Source of the DNA: an uncultured Elusimicrobia bacterium
GTDB lineage: Bacteria > Elusimicrobiota > Elusimicrobia > UBA1565 > UBA9628
Assembly (NCBI GenBank): GCA_903881545.1
Contig: CAIRTQ010000025.1
Location: 1-54,626, forward strand
DNA length: 54,626 nucleotides
Direction: 5' to 3'
This document shows positions 8,546 to 17,530 of the stretch, piece after piece. Made by a program: the position numbers and the translations under genes. The notes below the pieces were generated by a model, which was not told the origin of the DNA, ran no database searches, and saw only the letters and a list, made by a program, of their open reading frames with translations. Position 1 is the stretch's first letter. Every line of letters starts with the position of its first letter.

Positions 8546-10351
8546 CTAAGAGACGGCGCCCTGGAAGATGGCATCGATTTCTTCTCCGGAAAGGACCTCC
8601 CGGTCGATGAGCTTGGCCGCGAGGTCGTCAAGTTTCTTGCGATGGGTGGTCAATATCTCCCGAGCCATGGCCTGCGCCGCCAGGATGATGCGCTTGACCT
8701 CCCCGTCAATCAGTTCGGCGGTATTCTGCGAATAGCTCGCGCCCTGCGAAAGGTCTCGTCCCAGGAATATCTCCCGATCCGGTTCCTTGAGCGAGAGCGG
8801 CCCGATCTTCTCGCTCATGCCAAACTCTGTCACCATCTTAATGGCGAAGCTGGAAGCCTTGGCCAAATCGTCGGCCGCGCCAGTGGTCACCTCATCGAAG
8901 GCCATCTCCTCGGCGCAGCGCCCGCCCAGCAGGACCGCCAGGCGGTTGGATATCTCGCTGCGGGAAGTCAGGTGCTTGTCCTCCTTGGGCAACTGAAGCG
9001 TGTAGCCCAGGGCCTGGCCTCGGGAGACAATAGAGACCTTGTGCACCGGATCCGTGTTGGACAGGAGCTTGGCTACCACGACGTGGCCCGACTCGTGATA
9101 GGCCACGACCTTCTTCTCGGCATCCGACATGATGCGGCTCTTGCGCTGGGGGCCGGCCACGACCCGCTCAAGGGATTCCTCCAGGTCGTTGAGCTCCACC
9201 GCCTCCTTGCCGCGGCGCGCGGCCAGTAGCGCGCCCTCATTGATGACATTGGCCAAGTCCGCGCCGGAGAAGCCCGGGGTGCGCCGGGCGATGATCGAGA
9301 GGTCCACATCGGGGCCCAGACGCACCTTGCGGGAGTGGACCTTGAGTATATCCTCGCGACCCTTGAGGTGCGGCAGGGGGGTGGCGATCTGCCGGTCGAA
9401 ACGACCGGGCCGCAGCAGGGCCGGGTCGATGACGTCGGGGCGGTTCGTGGCGGCGATCAGGATGATGCCCTGGTGCTGCTCGAAGCCGTCGAGCTCGATG
9501 AGGAGCTGATTCAAAGTCTGCTCGCGCTCGTCATGGCCACCGCCGATGCCCGCGAAGCGATGCCGCCCCACGGCGTCAAGCTCGTCGACGAAGATGACGG
9601 CCGGCGCGGCCTTCTTGGCCTGGTCAAAGAGGTCGCGCACGCGCGAGGCGCCCACGCCCACGAACATCTCGACGAATTCCGAAGCCGAAGCCGAGAAGAA
9701 CGGCACCCCCGCCTCTCCAGCCACAGCCCGGGCCAGCAGGGTCTTGCCCGTGCCCGGCGCGCCGAAGAGCAGGACGCCCTTCGGCATCTTGCCGCCCAGC
9801 TTCTCGAACTTACCGGGGCTCTTGAGGAACTCCACCACCTCCTGGAGTTCCTCCTTGGACTCGTCGCAGCCGGCCACGTCCGCGAAAGTCGTCACTGTCT
9901 TCTTTTCGTCCACGCGCCGGGCCCGGCTGCGGCCAAAAGAAAGGGCCTGCTTGCCGCCCCCCTGGACCTGACGGATGACGAAGAACCACCACAGGCCGAA
10001 GAACAGCAGGAAAAGCCCCAAGTTGAAGACAACGCTGGTCAGCCAGCTGCGGTCCGCCTCGCCCTGAAAATCCTGGACATGGTAAGCCTCCAGCTCCTCC
10101 ACCAGCTTAAGGTCAGGCATGGGCAAGGTTCGAAAATGCTGGACATGTCCGGCATCATCCTTGTATTCCCCGCGAATGAGGTCCGGCCGGACCTTGACCT
10201 GATTCACGCGCCCGTCGCGCAGCTTGGCCTTGAAGGCGGAGTAAGGGATTTCCACCTCGCTCGGCGTGTTCTTGAGGTTCTGGAACAGGACGATAATCAA
10301 GGCAAAAGCCAGAGCCCACATCAGCAGCTGCCGAATGTTCTTATTTTCCAC
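8546..10351 (-). CDS. ftsH: ATP-dependent zinc metalloprotease FtsH
   Basis: FtsH is the membrane-anchored hexameric AAA+ protease that degrades misassembled membrane proteins and regulators. The 601-residue protein has two N-terminal helices (about 10-24 and 107-126) flanking a periplasmic domain. The AAA module follows: Walker A GAPGTGKT, Walker [12 protein letters not shown] and the [22 protein letters not shown]. The M41 peptidase carries the zinc motif HESGH. The C-terminal tail is short. The start overlaps the end of hpt by 11 bases. Confidence 0.97.
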   Translation of the reverse strand: MENKNIRQLLMWALAFALIIVLFQNLKNTPSEVEIPYSAFKAKLRDGRVNQVKVRPDLIRGEYKDDAGHVQHFRTLPMPDLKLVEELEAYHVQDFQGEADRSWLTSVVFNLGLFLLFFGLWWFFVIRQVQGGGKQALSFGRSRARRVDEKKTVTTFADVAGCDESKEELQEVVEFLKSPGKFEKLGGKMPKGVLLFGAPGTGKTLLARAVAGEAGVPFFSASASEFVEMFVGVGASRVRDLFDQAKKAAPAVIFVDELDAVGRHRFAGIGGGHDEREQTLNQLLIELDGFEQHQGIILIAATNRPDVIDPALLRPGRFDRQIATPLPHLKGREDILKVHSRKVRLGPDVDLSIIARRTPGFSGADLANVINEGALLAARRGKEAVELNDLEESLERVVAGPQRKSRIMSDAEKKVVAYHESGHVVVAKLLSNTDPVHKVSIVSRGQALGYTLQLPKEDKHLTSRSEISNRLAVLLGGRCAEEMAFDEVTTGAADDLAKASSFAIKMVTEFGMSEKIGPLSLKEPDREIFLGRDLSQGASYSQNTAELIDGEVKRIILAAQAMAREILTTHRKKLDDLAAKLIDREVLSGEEIDAIFQGAVS

Positions 10352-10868
10352 TTTTTAGCACCCCGACGTAAGGCAGATTGCGGTATTTCTCGTTGTGGTC
10401 TAACCCGTAGCCTATAACGAACTCATTGGCGATCCGGAAGCCCACATACTTGGCCGAGACCGAGACCTTGCGGCAGTCTGGCTTGTCCAAGAGGGTGCAG
10501 ACCTCCAAAGACTTGGGGTTGCGGGCCTTGAGGGTGGTCAACAGGTAATGCAGAGTCAGGCCAGAATCCATGATATCCTCGACGATGAGAAGGTCCTTGC
10601 CCAGGGCGCTCTCGCGCAGGTCGAGGAGCATGCGCACCTCGCCGGTGGAGGTCCGGCCCGCATAGGACGAGACGCTTATGAAGTCCACCGAGCAATCCAA
10701 GGTGACGGCGCGCAACAGGTCGCCTAAGAAAACGACGGAGCCCTTGAGTATCCCCAGCAAGGTCGGATGGCGGCCCTCGTAATCACGCGAAATCTGCCGG
10801 CCCAGCTCCGCAACGCGGGCCTGCAGGGCTTCGGGGCCAATGAGGATTTTCTCAACGTCCGGATGCAT
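10341..10868 (-). CDS. hpt: Hypoxanthine phosphoribosyltransferase
   Basis: Hpt salvages hypoxanthine (and usually guanine) with PRPP to IMP/GMP. The product of about 175 residues has the substrate-loop segment GILKGSVVFLGDLLRA, a flexible loop SVSSYAG, the PRPP-binding LLIVEDIMDSGLTLHYL signature and the C-terminal FVIGYGLDHNEKYRNLP block typical of HPRT. I place the start at ATG 10868 (MHPDVEKIL); an in-frame ATG at 10889 would add seven residues. The hpt-ftsH order is widespread. It is the first gene of the long minus-strand run. Confidence 0.95.
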   Translation of the reverse strand: MHPDVEKILIGPEALQARVAELGRQISRDYEGRHPTLLGILKGSVVFLGDLLRAVTLDCSVDFISVSSYAGRTSTGEVRMLLDLRESALGKDLLIVEDIMDSGLTLHYLLTTLKARNPKSLEVCTLLDKPDCRKVSVSAKYVGFRIANEFVIGYGLDHNEKYRNLPYVGVLKSGK

Positions 10869-10915
10869 TATAGCGAGGGTTCCCAACATATCGTGGGGGT
10901 AAGAGAATATCTTTA

Positions 10916-10944
10916 TTGCGCCGCTGAATCAAGGGTGGTAGAAT
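10916..10944 (+). promoter_or_regulatory. Sigma-70-type promoter for the ddl operon, leaderless
   Basis: A TTGCGC box (10916-10921), a 17-base spacer and an extended -10 TGGTAGAAT (TAGAAT at 10939-10944) are followed by six bases and then an ATG at 10951. The expected transcription start falls on that ATG, so the first ORF would be leaderless. Confidence 0.6.
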
Positions 10945-10950
10945 AAGCCC

Positions 10951-11094
10951 ATGGGCCGCGCTGTGGCGGATTTTATTTCAGAAGAGACAAACTCTATTAA
11001 GGAAAAGATTTTCGTGCTTTTCGATCCCGACGGCCACCGCAGTCTACGCGGCCGCGCTCAAGGGATGGAACTAGATCTGAGGAGGCTGCCTTGA
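10951..11094 (+). CDS. Small leaderless ORF (47 residues) coupled to ddl
   Basis: A 47-codon ORF starts at ATG 10951, exactly where transcription from the preceding -10 is predicted to start. It ends at TGA 11092-11094, overlapping the TTG start of ddl (TTGA). An AGGAGG lies inside its last codons, placed correctly for ddl. The product starts MGRAVADFISEE and contains KIFVLFDPDGHRSLRGRAQG; it is charged, with no signal peptide or membrane helix. I recognise no family. It could be a real small protein or an element whose translation opens the ddl start. The exact overlap argues for translation; conservation is unknown. Confidence 0.5.
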   Translation: MGRAVADFISEETNSIKEKIFVLFDPDGHRSLRGRAQGMELDLRRLP

Positions 11095-12155
11095 AGAAGC
11101 TCCGCGTCCTGGTCCTCTGCGGCGGCAAGTCCGCCGAGCATGCCGTTTCCTTAGTGTCGGCGCGCACGGTCTGGGACAACCTTGACCCAAAACGCTACGA
11201 GGCGAAGCTGGTCTACATCGACCGCAAGGGCAGCTGGCGGAGTTCCCACTGCAAGCTCTTGAGCGGCCGCGTCGGCGCAAGCGAAAAGGCCCTGATGGCA
11301 GGCTCCCGGCCGGTTGCGCCCTTCGCCGCCCTGGCCTGGGCATCCGTGGTCTTTCCGGTCCTGCACGGGCCGTTGGGTGAAGACGGAACCATGCAGGGAC
11401 TCTTGGAACTGGCGGAGATCCCTTATGTCGGCTGCGGCGTCCTAGGCTCAGCTTCGGGCATGGATAAGGAGGTCTCCAAACGGCTTGGCGTCCTGGCCGG
11501 CTTGCCCATTCTTCCTTATGCCGTGGTCCGCCATCCAGACCACGCCCCCGCTTTGGCCCGGCGGCTGGGACTGCCGCTCTTCGTCAAGCCCGCGCGTATG
11601 GGCTCGTCCGTGGGCATCACCAAGGTCACGACGCAGGACCGGCTCCTGCCCGCAGTCCGAGAAGCCTTCCGTTATGACGACAAGGTCATCCTGGAGAAGG
11701 GGTTGCCGGCCCGGGAGATCGAATGCGCGCTCTTGGGAGACCCTTGGGCTAGGCCGGGCGACCCATTGGAGCTCAAGGCCTCCATCTGCGGGGAGATCGC
11801 GCCTCGTTCGGAGTTCTACAGCTATCAGGCCAAATATCTTGATCCGGAGGGTGCCGAGCTCAAAGTCCCGGCGCCCATCCCGGCCGCAAGCGCCCGGCGG
11901 GTGAGGGAGCTGGCCCTGCTGGCTTTCCGCGCCCTGGACGGCTATGGCATGGCCCGGGCCGATTTTCTGCTGGACAAGAGGACCGGGAAGCTCTGGTTCA
12001 ACGAGGTCAACACCATCCCGGGTTTCACCGAGATCAGCATGTACCCTCGGCTCTGGCAGGCCTCGGGCGTGGCGACGCCCGAGCTCATCGATAGGCTCAT
12101 CCGGCTCGCCCTGCGGCGTCACCGGGCCCGCGCGAAGCTCAAAACCGCCCCGTGA
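11091..12155 (+). CDS. ddl: D-alanine-D-alanine ligase
   Basis: Ddl is an ATP-grasp ligase making the D-Ala-D-Ala terminus of peptidoglycan stem peptides. The 354-residue protein has the N-terminal LCGGKSAEHAVSLVSA motif, HGPLGEDGTMQGLLELAEIPYVG (about 84-106), the ATP-grasp segment FVKPARMGSSVGI, and the metal-binding end FNEVNTIPGFTEISMYP. Length fits the longer VanA/DdlA-like subgroup. The start is TTG 11091 with AGGAGG five bases upstream, giving MKKLRVLVLCGG. Its stop overlaps the GTG of the sigma factor gene (GTGA), tying wall synthesis to an envelope-stress-type regulator. Confidence 0.96.
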   Translation: MKKLRVLVLCGGKSAEHAVSLVSARTVWDNLDPKRYEAKLVYIDRKGSWRSSHCKLLSGRVGASEKALMAGSRPVAPFAALAWASVVFPVLHGPLGEDGTMQGLLELAEIPYVGCGVLGSASGMDKEVSKRLGVLAGLPILPYAVVRHPDHAPALARRLGLPLFVKPARMGSSVGITKVTTQDRLLPAVREAFRYDDKVILEKGLPAREIECALLGDPWARPGDPLELKASICGEIAPRSEFYSYQAKYLDPEGAELKVPAPIPAASARRVRELALLAFRALDGYGMARADFLLDKRTGKLWFNEVNTIPGFTEISMYPRLWQASGVATPELIDRLIRLALRRHRARAKLKTAP

Positions 12156-12745
12156 ACCCGCGAACCTTTCGCCCCTCCGGCCGTAATATACATGGGGATG
12201 CTGCCGGGGATTTCTCGGAGTTGATCCGCCAATGCGGTGAAAAGGCTTACAACTTCGCCTTTCGCCTCTCGGGAAACGAACAGGATGCCCGGGACTTGGT
12301 CCAGAAAGCTTTCGTACGGGCCTGGGAGCATTTGGGCTCTTTCGACCGGTCCAGACCTTTCGAGACCTGGCTGTACAAAATTCTGCACAATATTTTTCTC
12401 GATGAGGTAAGGCGTTACGCGCACAGCCACACCGTATCGCTAGACGCGCCGCCTCCCCGTGAGGAAACGTCTTGGGACGAGTTGTTGCCCGGGCAGGATC
12501 CCGAGCTGGACTCGAAGTTGTTGCGACGAGAGGATGATGAACTGGTGCAAAAGGCTTTGAATACGCTGCCGGCGCATTACCGCGCCGCGGTGGCGCTCTG
12601 CGACATGGAAGGCTTGTCCTATGAAAATATTGCCGAGATTATGTCCTGCCCAGTGGGCACCGTACGCTCGCGCATCCACCAAGGGCGGGAGCTGGTGCGG
12701 GCGGCTTTCACGCAGTTACGCAGGACAGGGGTGAAATCGCAATGA
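12152..12745 (+). CDS. ECF-type RNA polymerase sigma factor
   Basis: The 197-residue protein has a sigma-2 region (about 20-90) with the -10 recognition motifs DARDLVQKAFVRAWEHL and FETWLYKILHNIFLDEVRR. A sigma-4 helix-turn-helix follows (about 130-185; LPAHYRAAVALCDMEGLSYENIAEIMSCPVGTVRSRIHQGR). There is no sigma-3, as expected for the extracytoplasmic-function class. It starts at GTG 12152, overlapping the ddl stop, and overlaps the anti-sigma gene by four bases. The three-gene arrangement (sigma, zinc-finger anti-sigma, RseB-like) resembles rpoE-rseA-rseB, so envelope-stress control is likely. The target regulon cannot be read from the window. Confidence 0.93.
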   Translation: MNPRTFRPSGRNIHGDAAGDFSELIRQCGEKAYNFAFRLSGNEQDARDLVQKAFVRAWEHLGSFDRSRPFETWLYKILHNIFLDEVRRYAHSHTVSLDAPPPREETSWDELLPGQDPELDSKLLRREDDELVQKALNTLPAHYRAAVALCDMEGLSYENIAEIMSCPVGTVRSRIHQGRELVRAAFTQLRRTGVKSQ

Positions 12746-13224
12746 GAATACATGGCGAAGGCGAGCTGATTTCCGCCTTTATCGACGGAGAACTCGGCGC
12801 CGACGAAGCGGCCGAAGTCCGGGACCATATCGCGGCCTGCGCGTCCTGCCGAGAGTCCTGCGCGTCCCTGCGCTCCGCCAAGTCCCTGCTGGCCCGCGCC
12901 CCAAGGCGCGCCATGCCGCCGGATCTGGTCGCCCAACTTGAAGGCCGCTTGGCACGGCCGCTATGGCGGCGAGTCCTTGACAGCCTCCGGCCGCCTGTCT
13001 CCATCCTGGTGCCGGCCGGCGCGCTCGCGGCTGCGGTCTTGGTTGTCGCGGCTTGGTTCGGCGCGCGCCGCGCCCTACCCGAACAGGGCATCCCGCTGGA
13101 GCCTTTGCTCGCCGCCCATTCGCGATACACGGCCGAATCCTTGGTGCCGGCCAGCGAGTTGGTGGCCTCGAACTATTCCGCCCAGCTCAACGCCTATTAT
13201 GGCGATTCGCCCGATCAGGAATAG
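12742..13224 (+). CDS. Zinc-finger anti-sigma factor, membrane-anchored
   Basis: The 160-residue protein starts with a zf-HC2-type domain: ISAFIDGELGADEAAEVRDHIAACASC, whose His and two Cys form the ZAS zinc site. One membrane helix follows (about 91-109, SILVPAGALAAAVLVVAAWF) and then a short extracytoplasmic tail. This architecture binds an ECF sigma factor on the cytoplasmic side and senses signals outside, with release by proteolysis. It overlaps the sigma gene at its start (ATGA) and the RseB-like gene at its end (26 bases). Confidence 0.9.
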   Translation: MRIHGEGELISAFIDGELGADEAAEVRDHIAACASCRESCASLRSAKSLLARAPRRAMPPDLVAQLEGRLARPLWRRVLDSLRPPVSILVPAGALAAAVLVVAAWFGARRALPEQGIPLEPLLAAHSRYTAESLVPASELVASNYSAQLNAYYGDSPDQE

Positions 13225-14551
13225 GCTCCCCCTCCTCCTCCTGGCGCTCTGGTTCGCCGCGCCCCCCGTTGCGGCCGGAGCGTTGCCGGATGCCCAGCCT
13301 CTGCTCGACGCGGCCCTGAGCGCCCCGGACCGGCCTTATCAGGGCCATCTCACGGTTACGCAATGGTCCGGCCGGCAGACCCACGCCGAAGAGGTGGAGG
13401 TCTATTACAGCCCGACCAACCGCTACCGCTGGGAATTCCTGGCCCCCGACGGCAGCGTCACACGGTCGATAGTCAGCGACGGCGCCAATGAGACCACTTG
13501 GCTGGCGCATCCAGGCAAGGCCGTAACCGGAGAAGCCGTGCGTACCGCCACCAAACTCATGATGCCGGAACGCGAAAGAGAACTTCTGCTCAAGAACTAC
13601 CGGCTCTCCGTGACCGGCCCGGACTCCGTGGCGGGCCGCAAGGCCTGGGTCCTAGTCCTGCGGCCACTGGTGGCGGGCAAGCCCCACCAGCTGCTTTGGA
13701 TAGACACCGAGACTCAGATCATCCTTTCCATCAAGAGATTCCTCCCCGGCATGCAGTTCGCGACCATCGCGCGCTTCACGCATTTCAAGCTGAATCCGTC
13801 CCTCTCGGATGTGACATTCAAGCTCAGCATCGACTCCTCCGTGCCGGTGACAGGAGACATGACGCCGGATTTCCTTTCCATCGACGAACTGGAGAAGACG
13901 ACCGGCCGCGAGACGGACCTGCCCGATATGCTGCCCGGTGGCTTCGCCTTCGAGAGCGCGGACTACTTCGAGGTCGGCAAGGAAATGGTCCGACATCTGC
14001 GCTTCACGCACGGCCTGGCCGTGCTCTCAATCTTCTTGACTGACAAACCGGTGAATTTGCCTCGGGGCGGGATGAGTCGCCCCGCGCCGCCGCTCTCACC
14101 GCCGGGCGCCCTGCGGCTGGCAAGCACCGGCAAGGTCTACGCCTTCCAGCATGACCGCCAGTATTACACGCTGATGAGCGACGTGTCCCGGGATCTGCTG
14201 GAGCACATCGCGGCGCGGATGATCCCGCAGAAGAAGGCGTCCCGACAGCCACGTCCGGCCGTTACGGCCGCGCCCGTGGATCCGGCGGGACGCATCCGCT
14301 GGACGAAGATGGCCGGCAGCGTAGAGTCCGTGGAGCTGACAGCCAACCGACTTTGGGCCAAAACCAAAATGGGGAAGAGCCGGGACTTCATCGTGACCGA
14401 GGCCAGCAAGATCATCCGGGATAAGAAGCTAGCCAAGCTGGCAGACATCAAGCCCGGCGACAAGGTGCGTCTCCTGCGCTACAACAGCGCGACGAGGGAA
14501 ATCAAGAAGATCGAACTGGCCCCCGCCGTATCTCACTGGGCCAAGCGCTAG
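13199..14551 (+). CDS. RseB/MucB-like periplasmic sigma-regulatory protein with extra C-terminal domain
   Basis: From ATG 13199 the 450-residue product begins with a signal peptide (LPLLLLALWFAAPPVAAGA). A LolA/RseB-type beta sheet domain follows (about 25-215; for example GHLTVTQWSG, YRWEFLAPDG, LLWIDTETQIILSIKRFLPG). The next domain (about 235-350; GFAFESADYFEV, LRFTHGLAVLSIFL) resembles the RseB C-terminal lobe. About 70 further residues (GSVESVELTANRLWAKTKM to the end) look like a small beta-barrel domain not found in classical RseB. RseB protects the anti-sigma factor from proteolysis, and its position after the anti-sigma gene supports that role here. The open frame extends upstream to 12938, but only this start gives a signal peptide. 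Confidence 0.82.
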   Translation: MAIRPIRNRLPLLLLALWFAAPPVAAGALPDAQPLLDAALSAPDRPYQGHLTVTQWSGRQTHAEEVEVYYSPTNRYRWEFLAPDGSVTRSIVSDGANETTWLAHPGKAVTGEAVRTATKLMMPERERELLLKNYRLSVTGPDSVAGRKAWVLVLRPLVAGKPHQLLWIDTETQIILSIKRFLPGMQFATIARFTHFKLNPSLSDVTFKLSIDSSVPVTGDMTPDFLSIDELEKTTGRETDLPDMLPGGFAFESADYFEVGKEMVRHLRFTHGLAVLSIFLTDKPVNLPRGGMSRPAPPLSPPGALRLASTGKVYAFQHDRQYYTLMSDVSRDLLEHIAARMIPQKKASRQPRPAVTAAPVDPAGRIRWTKMAGSVESVELTANRLWAKTKMGKSRDFIVTEASKIIRDKKLAKLADIKPGDKVRLLRYNSATREIKKIELAPAVSHWAKR

Positions 14552-15114
14552 TTCGAGGGGTCTCCAGGCACAACATCCTCGGAGATGGCGTGGAATCCGG
14601 CCACTTTCCCGCCCGAGACATTTAAGATCCAGGCGCTGTAGAAATCATCATCCGGCCATTGCTGGGGCGCCAGATCGTAGCCGAAGGTCTTGACCATGTC
14701 CGGGATGATCTTGTGCTCCCAGCAAACCAGGACCATATGCCCAGCGTAGGCCGGGTTTCCCATGATGTCGTCCACCAGAGGCTGGAGCTGGTCCCTCGTA
14801 AAATCCTTGTGGAGCGTCAGCCCCAAGGCCTGCGCCAGCGGGGTCACTGTCTCAATGGGCCGCAGGGAGCCGGGCGCCATGGCATAGATCGCCGCCGGAG
14901 CGCCGTACTGCGTGACCAGAGGGCTGCTCTTGAAAAATCCCACCAACGCTTGCGCCCGCTGAAATCCCTGCTCGTTCAATTCATTGCCCGTGGCCGGCTT
15001 TTCGCCATGCCGGATGATGATGATCTGCGCCGGAGCGCAGAAAGCCGACGGTGCGCCGGCCCCCCAAGCCGAAAGAGCCAAACCCAGCCCGACCAGGATA
15101 CTCTTCATCATCAC
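14548..15114 (-). CDS. Secreted histidine phosphatase superfamily protein
   Basis: The 188-residue protein has a signal peptide (residues 1-26, ending AFCA) and the branch-2-like motif IIRHGEKP with the catalytic His. Later, MVLVCWEHKIIPDMV supplies the second His. Substrate is unknown; similar small exported members are annotated only as phosphoglycerate-mutase-like. The gene is monocistronic and convergent with the RseB-like gene, the two stops overlapping by four bases. An extended -10 (TGGTATCAT) and a GGAG before ATG 15114 are visible upstream on the minus strand. Confidence 0.85.
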   Translation of the reverse strand: MMMKSILVGLGLALSAWGAGAPSAFCAPAQIIIIRHGEKPATGNELNEQGFQRAQALVGFFKSSPLVTQYGAPAAIYAMAPGSLRPIETVTPLAQALGLTLHKDFTRDQLQPLVDDIMGNPAYAGHMVLVCWEHKIIPDMVKTFGYDLAPQQWPDDDFYSAWILNVSGGKVAGFHAISEDVVPGDPSN

Positions 15115-15291
15115 TCCAATGGACAGTGACCAGATGATACCACAAGCGGAACTTTAACTGCCAAAGCGCTGTCCACAAGGAGCCTATCGTAACCGCGGTC
15201 CGGCCGCCGTCTCACAGACGATGAAATCCGAGAATAGTCCCGCCGCGCTGAAGACAGCGGATACCAGGTCCACCGCAACCGGGCGACAAGA

Positions 15292-16947
15292 TTAAGATAG
15301 ACCGACGCGACGCCGCGGGACTGGCGCGGCTGCACCGGGCAGGACAGCTGGCCGCCGATACAAGTATATCCATTGATAATCATATCTCGATATGCTGACA
15401 AGGATGAAATGTTTGGCGATTGCGTCCCATGCCATTTTCATACGCGCAAGCGTTTCGCCGTCAAGAGGTTTGTTATATCCGGTTGCAATAACCTCATTAT
15501 AATCGTCGACAAGCCAATTGAAAGGAAATCCTTCACGCATTATGTCGCGAGAGACCGGGCCGCGAGGTATGAGGATAAACCATTCCGTATCATGCAAATT
15601 CCGCTCCCAATCCTCTCGCTTTAATTGCAAAGGATACACCATGTAAAGGTGCGCGCCCTTTAAAGCCGCATAGCGTTCGACCAGCAATGAGATCGGGGGC
15701 CGGGAATTCGTAATCACTTTAAACTTGTGCCCAGGCAACAGGTTCATTTGCTTGCTCAAAGCCAGAAAGGTCGCCTCCGCCTCGCGTCTTCGGTTTAGGG
15801 AGAGGCAGGAATCCCAATCCTGGCGGAAGTAATGCCAGTTTCCCACTCTTAGCGATAGCAGTTTCTCGCCGTAAACCAAATCCATGATCTGCCAGGATCC
15901 GGCAAGAGCTACGACAGATATCAAGACGACGACGGACTTGGTCTTGATTCTATTAACAGCCCAGCCCACCACAAAAGCGCTGATCAAGGCGAACGCCGGA
16001 TGCGCCGGCATGACATAGCGGACGGATTTCCAATGCGGCATTAACGCAACTATTAAATTGGGCACAACAATCCATGTGATCATCAGCCATCGTGCCGAGA
16101 CACGCCGACGGAGGAATACGGCAAGACCAGCCACCCAGAGAAGAAAAAACAGAGGCGTAAGCTGATATTCCCATAGTCCGGTCGTGGCTATCGGCATCAT
16201 CATCCCGAAAGTGCTCTCACTTGACAGCCTCGCCAGGGAAATATCTTGCAAGTAGCGCCGCTTCAAGTAAAACATGCAGATGACCGGCCCCGCGATCAAT
16301 ATAGGAACCGCCAGATTCAGGATCTGCCCAAACTTCCGTTGCTTGGCAATCCGTCTGAGAGCGGCAATGGCGGATATGCTCACCGGGCCGATCAAAAATG
16401 CGCCAAAAGTATCTTTGATTAGAATTCCCCAAACCAAGCTCGCCGAGAAAGCCAACGTCCAGGGAAGGGAATCAAACGATCGTGATTTGATCAAGAAACA
16501 CATGCTCAACGTGACAACCGCAGCCAAGGGCAGGTCCAGGCTGTACATGTGGAACAGGAAGAATGTGTGGGGATATAGCAGCATGATGAGAGCGGCGAAA
16601 CAGCCGGTCAAAGCGTTCCCTAATTCTTTGCCCAGCAGATAGATGGCGGCGGTCAGCAGCAGCAAATAGAAAGAGTTCAGCAGGAAAACCGTCCAGGAAT
16701 AGCTCCTGGACCAAGACAGCAGATTAGATGCGATCATGGTATGCAGCGGAGGATAACTACCGCAGAAGTGCTTTAGATTGAAATCAAAAAAACGATCTAC
16801 GCGTACATCCGTAAAGGCGCAGCAGCTTGAACAACATGAATCAGTTATAAAGTCTATATGTCCGCGTTGAAGGCCCCAATAGTGGACCGCATATCCGAGG
16901 GTAACGCAAGCGAAGAAAAACAAGACATATCTCTTGAGATTTACCAT
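15292..16947 (-). CDS. GT-39-type membrane glycosyltransferase
   Basis: A polytopic protein of 551 residues from ATG 16947 (MVNLKRYVLFFFACV). GAAAGGA five bases upstream favours this start over ATG 16962. It has about ten hydrophobic helices, an early periplasmic segment ending DFNLKHFCGSYPPLHTM, and a soluble C-terminal part, as in PMT/ArnT GT-C enzymes using polyprenyl-phosphate sugars. A CCSSCC cluster in the first loop is unusual. Base composition is visibly less GC-rich than the flanking genes, suggesting later acquisition. It is transcribed alone. The acceptor cannot be predicted; O-antigen, lipid A or protein glycosylation are all possible. Confidence 0.75.
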   Translation of the reverse strand: MVNLKRYVLFFFACVTLGYAVHYWGLQRGHIDFITDSCCSSCCAFTDVRVDRFFDFNLKHFCGSYPPLHTMIASNLLSWSRSYSWTVFLLNSFYLLLLTAAIYLLGKELGNALTGCFAALIMLLYPHTFFLFHMYSLDLPLAAVVTLSMCFLIKSRSFDSLPWTLAFSASLVWGILIKDTFGAFLIGPVSISAIAALRRIAKQRKFGQILNLAVPILIAGPVICMFYLKRRYLQDISLARLSSESTFGMMMPIATTGLWEYQLTPLFFLLWVAGLAVFLRRRVSARWLMITWIVVPNLIVALMPHWKSVRYVMPAHPAFALISAFVVGWAVNRIKTKSVVVLISVVALAGSWQIMDLVYGEKLLSLRVGNWHYFRQDWDSCLSLNRRREAEATFLALSKQMNLLPGHKFKVITNSRPPISLLVERYAALKGAHLYMVYPLQLKREDWERNLHDTEWFILIPRGPVSRDIMREGFPFNWLVDDYNEVIATGYNKPLDGETLARMKMAWDAIAKHFILVSISRYDYQWIYLYRRPAVLPGAAAPVPRRRVGLS

Positions 16948-17079
16948 GCCAGTCCTTTCCATTAAGCCCAGGCTTTTGATATCACCGAGGGGGGATTGAC
17001 CAGGGTTATGCGCATTGCGCCTCTGGAATCCATTTTACAAATTAATCAGCACAGCATCGCCACTGGCGGTCTGAACAAG

Positions 17080-17085
17080 TATAAT
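17080..17085 (+). promoter_or_regulatory. -10 element TATAAT before the small secreted protein/crcB genes
   Basis: A perfect TATAAT lies 13 bases before ATG 17099. No convincing -35 or TG extension is seen. It probably starts the 17099-18264 three-gene unit with a leader of only about 7 bases. Confidence 0.45.
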
Positions 17086-17098
17086 GGACCGGGATCCT

Positions 17099-17527
17099 AT
17101 GATACCGACATCTTCTTCGCTGATCAGCAGCCTGTGCCTATGCGGCATTCTGACCGGCGCCACCCAGGCTCAACCGGATGATGGAAGAAGAGGAACACCC
17201 CCACGCGGCGATTCCCAAGCCGTCACCCAGAAACAGAAGGCAGCCACTTTGAATGCCATCTCCAAATACGACGCTGCCAGCCTATCGGCCGATGATGCCA
17301 AGTCCATTCACAGGGCCATACGGGACATCGGCATCCAGAGCGGCCCCGCTGAGGACGAGGTCATCAGTTCCGCTGGGTTCTATTCTGAGGCGATCAAGCA
17401 CTTTGATCCACCTCCAGGCAGGGACCGCCAAGCCAGCGTCGCCGCAGGTCCGGCTCGTACGGCAGCAGCTACAACCTGGAGCAGGCTCTGTCCGATAAAG
17501 CGCAACCGCACACTAATGGATCGGTGA
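17099..17527 (+). CDS. Small secreted protein of unknown function
   Basis: From ATG 17099 the 142-residue product begins with a signal peptide (MIPTSSSLISSLCLCG, cleavage near TQAQ). It has one compact helical domain, TLNAISKYDAASLSADDAKSIH followed by RAIRDIGIQSGP and ISSAGF. The domain resembles a family of short exported proteins described only as hypothetical. The C-terminus (from about 115) is low-complexity. An in-frame ATG at 17084 exists but overlaps the -10. The stop lies three bases before crcB, so it appears to be the first gene of the fluoride-export unit. Confidence 0.6.
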   Translation: MIPTSSSLISSLCLCGILTGATQAQPDDGRRGTPPRGDSQAVTQKQKAATLNAISKYDAASLSADDAKSIHRAIRDIGIQSGPAEDEVISSAGFYSEAIKHFDPPPGRDRQASVAAGPARTAAATTWSRLCPIKRNRTLMDR

Positions 17528-17530
17528 ATC

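Noticed and set aside
16963-17530. Possible fluoride riboswitch before crcB
   Set aside because: I could not find the conserved pseudoknot core sequences of the crcB motif in the available leader or in the upstream gene.
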